Source: Treponema sp. (GTDB taxonomy: Bacteria; Spirochaetota; Spirochaetia; Treponematales; Breznakiellaceae). From it: a stretch of 5,155 bases of DNA. Position numbers and translations under genes: made by a program. Where the stretch lies: NCBI GenBank assembly GCA_031273405.1, contig JAISRW010000238.1, forward strand, positions 1-5,155. Direction: 5' to 3'. Below are positions 1 through 4,112 of this stretch, piece after piece (the first letter of the stretch is position 1; each line of letters begins with the position of its first letter). The notes beneath the pieces are model-generated. The model was not told the origin of the DNA. It did no database searches and saw only the letters and a program-made list of their open reading frames with translations.

Positions 1-156
1 TACGGAATCATCATGGTTTCGTCGGAGATGCCCGAGGTGCTCGGCATGAGCGATCGTATCGTGGTGATGCGGGACGGCAGGGTAACGGCGACCCTTGAAA
101 CCAGGGACGCCACCCAGGAGATCATACTTAAAGCGGCCATGCAGGACAGCGCCTAG
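1..156 (+). CDS. Sugar-type ABC transporter ATP-binding protein, C-terminal fragment
   Basis: This is the last 51 codons of an ATPase whose 5' part lies outside the window. The frame is open from base 1 and ends in TAG. It reads [20 protein letters not shown] and then VVMRDGR. This is the end of the second nucleotide-binding domain of RbsA/MglA/RhaT/LsrA-type double-NBD ATPases. In that family the switch region commonly reads SSE(L/M)PEVL in place of the usual H-loop histidine, and a DRI.VM..GR strand follows. The protein should hydrolyse ATP on the cytoplasmic face and drive the permeases encoded 28 nt downstream. The tail [11 protein letters not shown] resembles the ends of rhamnose and AI-2 type ATPases, but that alone does not fix the substrate. 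The family call is secure. Walker A, Walker B and the signature motif are not visible here. Confidence 0.9.
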   Translation, partial: YGIIMVSSEMPEVLGMSDRIVVMRDGRVTATLETRDATQEIILKAAMQDSA

Positions 157-173
157 ACGGCGGGGAGTTATAG

Positions 174-180
174 AAGGGAG
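174..180 (+). promoter_or_regulatory. Ribosome binding site fixing the start of permease 1
   Basis: AAGGGAG lies 4 nt before the ATG at 185 and supports that start. The same frame stays open upstream to a TTG at 95, but using it would overlap the ATPase gene and add about 30 proline/arginine-rich residues that do not look like a permease N-terminus. Confidence 0.75.
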
Positions 181-184
181 TTAT

Positions 185-1177
185 ATGGAGAAAACCAAGG
201 GTACGCAATACGTCGAAAGATTCCGGGAACTGGGTCTGGTGATTTTTATCGTGATCATCAGTGTTCTTATTCAGTTCAGGAACCGGGAATTCCTTACCGC
301 GGGAAACATCAGGAGCCTTCTATCAAATACGGCGATCCTGGGTATTCTTTCTGTGGGGATGATGATGGTACTCATCACCGGGGGGATTGACCTGTCCATC
401 GGGGCCACCATGGCCTTTGCCGGCATGGTTACCGCCCTTTCGGTAAAGGCATGGCCGGCCCTGCCCCCGGCGGTCCTGGTGCTGGAGGGAACCCTTATCG
501 GCATGGCTGCGGGGGCGCTTATCGGGGTGCTTGTCGCCCGGTTTTCCATCCTGCCTATTATCGCGACACTGGGGATGATGAACGCTATCCGGGGCCTTAC
601 CTACCTGGTAAGCGGCGGTCAATGGGTAAGCGCCTACCAGATGTCAACGGGATTCAAAGACCTGGCCACCGGGAGTTTCCTGGGGATCAACAACCTCATC
701 GTTATCGCCGTGCTTATCTACGTTGTCTTTTATTATTTTATCAATTTTACCCGGGTGGGAAGACGGATTTACGCGGTGGGTTCCAATCCCGAAGCCGCCG
801 AGATTATCGGACTGCCCAGGAAGCGGATAGTCTGGCTGGTCTATGCCCTTATGGGCGCTTTGGCGGGGCTGGGGGGCGTCCTCTGGGTGGCGAAATTCGC
901 CTCCGCCCAGGGGGACACCGCCGCGGGGTATGAGATGAACGTCATCGCCTCCTGCGTCCTTGGGGGGGTGAGCGTTTCCGGGGGCCGGGGCAAGGTTCTC
1001 GGCCTGGTCCTGGGGGTAGTCCTCTTTGGGATCCTTGCCAACGCCCTGCCTATTATAAACGTCTCCCCCTTCTGGCAGCAGGCTATTCAGGGTTTCGTTA
1101 TCCTGGCGGCGATCATCACCAATGTAGTGATAAAACGGAATAATGACCGGACCCTGCTCTACAAACGGGTAATCTAA
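185..1177 (+). CDS. ABC transporter permease, RhaP/LsrC-like (CUT2 sugar family)
   Basis: This 330-aa inner-membrane permease belongs to the BPD_transp_2 (RbsC-like) family and would form one half of a heterodimeric translocation channel. Hydrophobic segments run almost continuously from about residue 17 to 316. Family landmarks are GGIDLSIGA at 66-74, the cytoplasmic stretch GRRIYAVGSNPEAAEIIGL at 192-210 that contacts the ATPase, and VLGGVSVSGGRGKVLG at 258-273. Length matches the family norm of 320-350 aa. The start at 185 is chosen for its Shine-Dalgarno and because the reading MEKTKGTQYVERFRELGL gives a typical short cytoplasmic lead. The PFWQQ..QGFVILAA ending resembles rhamnose and AI-2 permeases. 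The gene follows the ATPase by 28 nt and precedes a second, different permease by 36 nt, so the three are very likely co-transcribed. Ribose-type or other pentose/hexose uptake remains possible. Confidence 0.9.
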   Translation: MEKTKGTQYVERFRELGLVIFIVIISVLIQFRNREFLTAGNIRSLLSNTAILGILSVGMMMVLITGGIDLSIGATMAFAGMVTALSVKAWPALPPAVLVLEGTLIGMAAGALIGVLVARFSILPIIATLGMMNAIRGLTYLVSGGQWVSAYQMSTGFKDLATGSFLGINNLIVIAVLIYVVFYYFINFTRVGRRIYAVGSNPEAAEIIGLPRKRIVWLVYALMGALAGLGGVLWVAKFASAQGDTAAGYEMNVIASCVLGGVSVSGGRGKVLGLVLGVVLFGILANALPIINVSPFWQQAIQGFVILAAIITNVVIKRNNDRTLLYKRVI

Positions 1178-1201
1178 CGCGCCTAAAAGGGACAATTTTT
1201 T

Positions 1202-1207
1202 GAGGAG
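1202..1207 (+). promoter_or_regulatory. Ribosome binding site deciding the start of permease 2
   Basis: GAGGAG is followed by TTG-ATG-ATG in one frame (1208, 1211, 1214). Spacers to these starts are 0, 3 and 6 nt, so the second ATG at 1214 has the most usual spacing. The choice changes the protein by at most two residues. Confidence 0.7.
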
Positions 1208-1213
1208 TTGATG

Positions 1214-2218
1214 ATGAGTGAAAGAACCTTAAGCATAAAGAAACCCTGGAGATGGAAGAGCTTCTTCTTTCAATGGGAATGGCTGCTCTGCCTCATTTTT
1301 ATTCTTATTCATGTTATTAACAGTTTTCTTTCCCCCTATTACCTCAACGCCGATACCTTCCTCAGCGCTCCCATGAATTTTCTGGACAAGGCCTTTATCG
1401 TACTCCCCATGATGCTGGTTATTATCCTGGGGAACATCGATATTTCGGTGGGTTCCATCGTGGCCTTTACCTCGGTAATGATGGCGGTGATTTTTAACGC
1501 CGGTGCGCCCATGCCCTTGGCGCTGATCCTGGCCCTGCTCATCGGGACCGTCTGCGGCGGCGTCAACGGGATTCTCCAGGTTAAATTCAAGGAACTCCCG
1601 GCGATGATCGTTACCCTGTCTACCATGACCATATTCCGGGGGATCGCCTACGTCATCCTGGAAGACCGGGCCTCCGGGGGCTTCCCCTCCTGGTTTTCCT
1701 TTTTTGCCTGGGGCTATGTGGGGCCATTCCCCTTTATCCTTTTGGTCTTCGTTGTTGCCGCGGTGATTTTCGGCCTCTTGCTCCACAAAACAGGATTCGG
1801 CCGCAAGGTCTACGGCATGGGGAGCAACCGCCTGGCCTGTAAATATTCGGGGGTAAAAACCGACCGGATAGTAATCACCGTCAGCCTCTTAACCGGTTTT
1901 ATGTCGGCGATCACCGCCATATTCCTTACCTCCCGCATGGGAAGCACCCGGCCCAACGTAGCCCTGGGGTATGAGTTGGATGTGATTGCCATGGTTGTTT
2001 TAGGGGGGGTAAGCACTTCGGGCGGTTCCGGCCGTATCGCCGGTCCCCTCCTGGCAATATTTATCATCGGCTTTTTAAATTACGGCCTCGGGCTGGTGAA
2101 TATGTCCGCCCAGGTAATTTTGATTGTGCTGGGGCTTCTCCTGGTGCTATCGGTATTGGTGATGAACCTGCGTTTGAATGAGAAGATAAGGCGGAAAAGG
2201 TCCGGGCTGCCGATATAG
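1214..2218 (+). CDS. ABC transporter permease, RhaQ/LsrD-like (CUT2 sugar family)
   Basis: This second BPD_transp_2 permease has 334 aa from the ATG at 1214. ATG at 1211 and TTG at 1208 are in frame but too close to the Shine-Dalgarno. It should pair with the preceding permease to form the membrane channel. Visible landmarks are GNIDISVGS at 73-81, which is the family GGIDLS motif with the second Gly changed to Asn. GFGRKVYGMGSNRLACKYSG at 194-213 is the ATPase-facing loop. GSTRP at 243-247 and VVLGGVSTSGGSGRIAG at 261-277 follow. The pattern WEW-LL near the N-terminus, ALP/VLPM.LVII..IDIS, GF-rich loop, YVG..PF, LLLHKTGFGRK and GS.RP..A.GYELDVI is what I recall of rhamnose RhaQ and, less closely, LsrD. 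A basic tail (NEKIRRKR) ends the protein in the cytoplasm. The two permeases are distinct sequences, not a recent duplication. Confidence 0.9.
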   Translation: MSERTLSIKKPWRWKSFFFQWEWLLCLIFILIHVINSFLSPYYLNADTFLSAPMNFLDKAFIVLPMMLVIILGNIDISVGSIVAFTSVMMAVIFNAGAPMPLALILALLIGTVCGGVNGILQVKFKELPAMIVTLSTMTIFRGIAYVILEDRASGGFPSWFSFFAWGYVGPFPFILLVFVVAAVIFGLLLHKTGFGRKVYGMGSNRLACKYSGVKTDRIVITVSLLTGFMSAITAIFLTSRMGSTRPNVALGYELDVIAMVVLGGVSTSGGSGRIAGPLLAIFIIGFLNYGLGLVNMSAQVILIVLGLLLVLSVLVMNLRLNEKIRRKRSGLPI

Positions 2219-2244
2219 GGCGCCCGGCGGATACATGGGTTAAA

Positions 2245-2275
2245 AGTCCGTCCAAGGACGAACTATTTTTATATT
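2245..2275 (+). terminator. Terminator-like hairpin upstream of the binding-protein gene
   Basis: AGT-C-CGTC (2245-2252) pairs with GACG-A-ACT (2257-2264): a 4-bp inner stem, a C/A mismatch, then 3 bp, around the loop CAAG. It is followed by a T-rich run (ATTTTTATATTTTT). The layout is that of a weak intrinsic terminator or a 5' stabilising hairpin inside the 76-nt gap between permease 2 and the binding-protein gene. The stem is short, so read-through is expected. The AT-rich tract could equally serve as a -10 region for an internal promoter, but I see no matching -35. Confidence 0.4.
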
Positions 2276-2280
2276 TTTGT

Positions 2281-2286
2281 GAGGAG
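2281..2286 (+). promoter_or_regulatory. Ribosome binding site of the substrate-binding protein
   Basis: GAGGAG lies 8 nt before the ATG at 2295 and directly after the T-rich tract. It confirms a start that produces a complete signal peptide. Confidence 0.75.
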
Positions 2287-2294
2287 ACAAACTG

Positions 2295-3335
2295 ATGAAA
2301 AACGTGACAAAGAAAGTAGCGGTACTTTCAACGATCTTGGCGGCGCTCTGCTCCGCCATGGCATTTGCAGGAGGCGGCGGCCAGCAGGCCGCTGGAGGCG
2401 CTTCCAAGACCCACGCGGTGGTGTTTAAAAGCACCGGCAACCCCTTTGGCGAAAAGCTGATGGACGGCTATGAAGCGGCTATCAAGGAGCAGGGAGGCGC
2501 CGTGCTTCGCCGCGCGCCGGACCTTCCCACCGCAGAGGCGCAGATTCAGATCATCGATCAGCTTATCGCGCAACGGGTGGCGAGTATCACCATTTCGGCT
2601 AACGATTTTGACGCCCTGCAGCCGGTTCTTACCAAGGCGAAAAACGCCAACATCAAGATCGTAACCGCCGATTCGTCGGTTAACGCCGCAAGCCGTTCGG
2701 TACATATCAACCAGGCGGACACCAAGCTTATCGGCGAAACCCTGGTGGAAGCGGCCTTTGACCAGGCCGGCGGCTCCGGGGAAATCGCTATCCTTTCCGC
2801 TACCAGCCAGGCTTCGAACCAGAACGCGTGGATTGCGGTAATGCAGGAAACCCTGAAGCAGCCCAAGTACGCCAACCTGAACCTGGTCAAGGTCGCCTAC
2901 GGCGACGACCTTCGGGACAAGTCCCTGTCGGAAACCGAAGGGCTTATCGCAAGCTACCCGAACCTCAAGGTCATTGTGGCGCCCACCACCGTGGGTATCG
3001 CGGCGGCGGCCAAAGCAATCACCGACCGCGGCCTGGTGGGGAAAGTGAAAATCACCGGTCTCGGCCTGCCCTCGGAAATGGCGGAGTACATCACCAACGA
3101 CTCATGCCCCTATATGTTCCTGTGGAATCCGATTGACTTAGGATACCTCGCCGGTTATGCGGCGACGGCGCTTTCCGACGGCAAGATCACCGGCAAGGAA
3201 GGAGACCAGTTCGGCGGCGGCAAACTCGGCAATTACACGGTAGTTAAAGCATCCGACGGCGGCACGGAAGTCATTCTTGGCCCTCCCTTCAAATTCGACA
3301 AAGCCAACATCAACGAGTGGAAGAGCGTGTATTGA
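2295..3335 (+). CDS. Periplasmic sugar / AI-2 type substrate-binding protein, RhaS/LsrB-like
   Basis: This 346-aa solute-binding protein of the Peripla_BP_4 type I fold would capture the ligand in the periplasm and hand it to the two permeases. Residues 1-25 form a signal peptide: basic KNVTKK, hydrophobic core, then AMAFA. The likely signal peptidase I cut is after A25, giving a mature start GGGGQQAAGGA. The first lobe begins at about 39 (THAVVFKSTGNPFGEKLMDG). IDQLIAQRVASITISANDFDAL at 87-108 and the hinge-region TADSSV at 124-129 are typical of the family. GLGLPSEMAEYI at 255-266 and LWNPIDLGYLAGYA at 276-289 resemble RhaS and LsrB, where GL..P..M and LW....GYL recur. Being last in the operon, just before a strong terminator, fits the lsrACDB order. 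Rhamnose seems slightly likelier than AI-2, but I infer that from memory of the families. A lipoprotein reading is weaker, because C19 sits in AALC, which is not a good lipobox. Confidence 0.88.
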   Translation: MKNVTKKVAVLSTILAALCSAMAFAGGGGQQAAGGASKTHAVVFKSTGNPFGEKLMDGYEAAIKEQGGAVLRRAPDLPTAEAQIQIIDQLIAQRVASITISANDFDALQPVLTKAKNANIKIVTADSSVNAASRSVHINQADTKLIGETLVEAAFDQAGGSGEIAILSATSQASNQNAWIAVMQETLKQPKYANLNLVKVAYGDDLRDKSLSETEGLIASYPNLKVIVAPTTVGIAAAAKAITDRGLVGKVKITGLGLPSEMAEYITNDSCPYMFLWNPIDLGYLAGYAATALSDGKITGKEGDQFGGGKLGNYTVVKASDGGTEVILGPPFKFDKANINEWKSVY

Positions 3336-3363
3336 TGGCGGGCGGGAAGTTACGGTAATGCGG

Positions 3364-3423
3364 GAGTAGGGGAGTAAACGCGGGGAACGTGAAGAGTATC
3401 CCCACTCCCCTACTCTTCTTTCT
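3364..3423 (+). terminator. Strong two-tier intrinsic terminator of the ABC transporter operon
   Basis: A perfect 12-bp inverted repeat, GAGTAGGGGAGT (3364-3375) with ACTCCCCTACTC (3404-3415), is followed by TTCTTTCT. Inside it a second 5-bp stem, GGGGA (3382-3386) with TCCCC (3399-3403), stacks directly on the right arm. Six unpaired bases (3376-3381) bulge on the left. It starts 28 nt after the binding-protein stop codon. The T-tract is interrupted by C, but the stem is long and GC-rich. Confidence 0.8.
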
Positions 3424-3470
3424 GAAAAGGAACGCAGCGTGATTTTAGAACTTTTCTTGTTCTCCAGCTT

Positions 3471-3489
3471 GGGGATCCTACGGGTCCCT
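3471..3489. repeat. Small imperfect hairpin
   Basis: GGGATCC (3472-3478) pairs with GGGTCCC (3482-3488) around the loop TAC, with one T-G wobble pair. A G-T pair (3471/3489) can close it outside. No T-tract follows, so its role is unknown. It may be part of the larger structured region downstream. Confidence 0.4.
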
Positions 3490-3512
3490 CACAAGGGCTA
3501 AACTTGACCCAT

Positions 3513-3625
3513 AAATAAGCATGAAGAATATAAACCGCGAACCGCGAACCTTCGGTTCGATGGTTCGATGGTCCGCAGTCGAAAAAGGGAAATCAAATCG
3601 ACTTTGCGGTTAGAAATTCTTATTT
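3513..3625. repeat. Nested inverted-repeat element with internal short direct repeats
   Basis: Outer arms AAATAAG (3513-3519) and CTTATTT (3619-3625) are perfectly complementary. AAGAAT (3524-3529) with ATTCTT (3616-3621) offers an alternative outer pairing. Next inward is AACCGC (3533-3538) with GCGGTT (3606-3611). Inside lie two hairpins. The first is 3534-3572, with loop TTC at 3551-3553. Its left arm holds two copies of CCGCGAA and its right arm two copies of GGTTCGAT, pairing as 6 + 6 + 3 bp with small internal loops. The second is AGTCGA (3577-3582) with TCGACT (3598-3603), which CCGC/GCGG can extend. Some of these pairings exclude each other. The element could be an intergenic palindromic repeat family, a small structured RNA or an end region of a miniature element. 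Nothing in the sequence decides between these. Confidence 0.5.
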
Positions 3626-3627
3626 TT

Positions 3628-3663
3628 GAGGCTTTCCCAAAACTGAAGTTTTGGGAAAGCCTC
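3628..3663. repeat. Perfect 16-bp stem-loop between convergent transcripts
   Basis: Bases 3628-3643 and 3648-3663 are perfectly complementary (GAGGCTTTCCC AAAAC and its reverse complement) around the tetraloop TGAA. The stem lies 27 nt past the stop codon of the minus-strand gene. It could act there as a terminator or 3' stabiliser, but the bases after it on the minus strand are AAAAATAAG rather than a T-run. On the plus strand the T-run precedes the stem instead of following it. It is therefore not a canonical rho-independent terminator in either direction. Confidence 0.6.
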
Positions 3664-3690
3664 TGGTTACCATTCTTTTCAAAATCCCGG

Positions 3691-4053
3691 TCAAAGTCCC
3701 AGGCGGCTTTTAAAGCCTTCGGCGGAAACAAAGTTGCTGTCCCGGGAAAAGCCGCCGTTCCGGTAATACCGCACATAGGGAATTTCCCGGTTGCGGTAGC
3801 TCTTTTCCTTAAACGCCATAAACGCCTGGTTTTCAAGCCCCTCCCAGGCCGCGGTGTCGTATTCGACGTAATAGATATTGAGGGCCGGCGCGGCCTTTGC
3901 TATGCCCTCAAGGTAAGCCTTCATGGCGGCCCATTGGGGGCACCAGCTCTGGGTGAGGATGATTGCGGCGGCGGGGCCTGAAACAAGGGAGGCGCCGAAG
4001 TCGCCCTTTTCCATGGCTTCCCGGCATTCCGCTTCGGTTAACATGCGTATCAT
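3691..4053 (-). CDS. Thioredoxin-fold-like protein with a single-cysteine WCPQW site
   Basis: This is a small protein of 120 aa without signal peptide or membrane segment, so probably cytoplasmic. The layout suggests a thioredoxin fold. A short helix (LTEAECREAMEKG) comes first, then the strand AAAIILTQS at 28-36. The active-site position W37-C38-P39-Q40-W41 follows, with a helix after it, the strand NIYYVEYD at 59-66, and IPYVRYYRNGG at 91-101, where P92 would be the cis-proline before the last strands. Thioredoxin proper has WCGPC. Here Trp replaces the second cysteine, so disulfide-exchange chemistry is unlikely to be standard, and a monothiol or binding role is possible. The start at 4053 has no Shine-Dalgarno but lies 6 nt after a -10-like hexamer, with an in-frame TAA 9 nt further upstream. 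ATG at 4044 is an alternative start. The gene is divergent from serS. The fold assignment is inferred from motifs only. Confidence 0.7.
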   Translation of the reverse strand: MIRMLTEAECREAMEKGDFGASLVSGPAAAIILTQSWCPQWAAMKAYLEGIAKAAPALNIYYVEYDTAAWEGLENQAFMAFKEKSYRNREIPYVRYYRNGGFSRDSNFVSAEGFKSRLGL

Positions 4054-4059
4054 GCTTAA

Positions 4060-4088
4060 AGTTTACGCATGAGGGGCTTGTTCCGCAA
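4060..4088 (-). promoter_or_regulatory. Putative leaderless promoter of the thioredoxin-like gene
   Basis: On the minus strand TTGCGG (4088-4083) is followed after exactly 17 bp by TAAACT (4065-4060), a 4 of 6 match to TATAAT. Six bases later comes the ATG at 4053. Transcription would then begin at or next to the start codon, which fits the lack of any Shine-Dalgarno. Only the TTG half of the -35 matches consensus. Confidence 0.45.
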
Positions 4089-4106
4089 TACCGCCTTTGG
4101 TACAAT
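4078..4106 (+). promoter_or_regulatory. Putative extended -10, leaderless promoter of serS
   Basis: TTGTTC (4078-4083), a 17-bp spacer and TACAAT (4101-4106, 5 of 6 to TATAAT) precede the serS ATG by 6 nt. TGG at 4098-4100 supplies the extended -10 TGn element. The expected start of transcription falls on or beside the A of the ATG at 4113, and no Shine-Dalgarno is present in between. The -35 hexamer shares one base (4083) with that of the divergent promoter. Confidence 0.55.
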
Positions 4107-4112
4107 CTTCCT

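Larger units (their letters stand above)
3336..3690. other. Intergenic region without a convincing gene, rich in secondary structure
   Basis: These 355 bases separate the ABC operon (+) from a convergent minus-strand gene. In order they hold the operon terminator (3364-3423), a small imperfect hairpin (3471-3489), a nested inverted-repeat element (about 3513-3625) and a perfect 16-bp stem-loop (3628-3663). Open frames crossing the region have no Shine-Dalgarno, read through the repeats and give low-complexity basic products, so I call none of them a gene. Confidence 0.7.

Noticed and set aside
95..184. N-terminal extension of permease 1 starting at a TTG
   Set aside because: It overlaps the end of the ATPase gene, encodes a proline/arginine-rich stretch unlike permease N-termini, and the ATG at 185 has a Shine-Dalgarno at suitable distance.
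2343..2354. Lipobox at C19 of the binding protein
   Set aside because: The residues before the cysteine are AAL, with Leu at -1, a poor match even to relaxed spirochaetal lipoboxes. The AFA site after residue 25 is better.
3421..3512. Possible small RNA or promoter in the segment after the operon terminator
   Set aside because: I see only short hairpins (for example AGAAC/GTTCT at 3447-3463 and the one at 3471-3489) and no convincing -35/-10 pair.
3554..3572. GGTTCGA-type sequence resembling a tRNA T-arm
   Set aside because: There is no acceptor stem, anticodon arm or D-arm around it. The motif occurs twice as part of the GGTTCGAT direct repeat in the right arm of a hairpin.
3535..3572. CRISPR-like or tandem repeat array
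   Set aside because: There are only two copies each of 7- and 8-base units with no spacers, explained better as the arms of one imperfect hairpin.
3498..3836. Open frame of 112 codons on the minus strand
   Set aside because: It overlaps the thioredoxin-like gene in another frame, continues through the palindromic repeats and gives a basic low-complexity product.
3568..3981. Open frame of 137 codons on the plus strand
   Set aside because: It has no Shine-Dalgarno, runs through the 16-bp stem-loop and lies antisense to most of the thioredoxin-like gene, whose motifs are recognisable.
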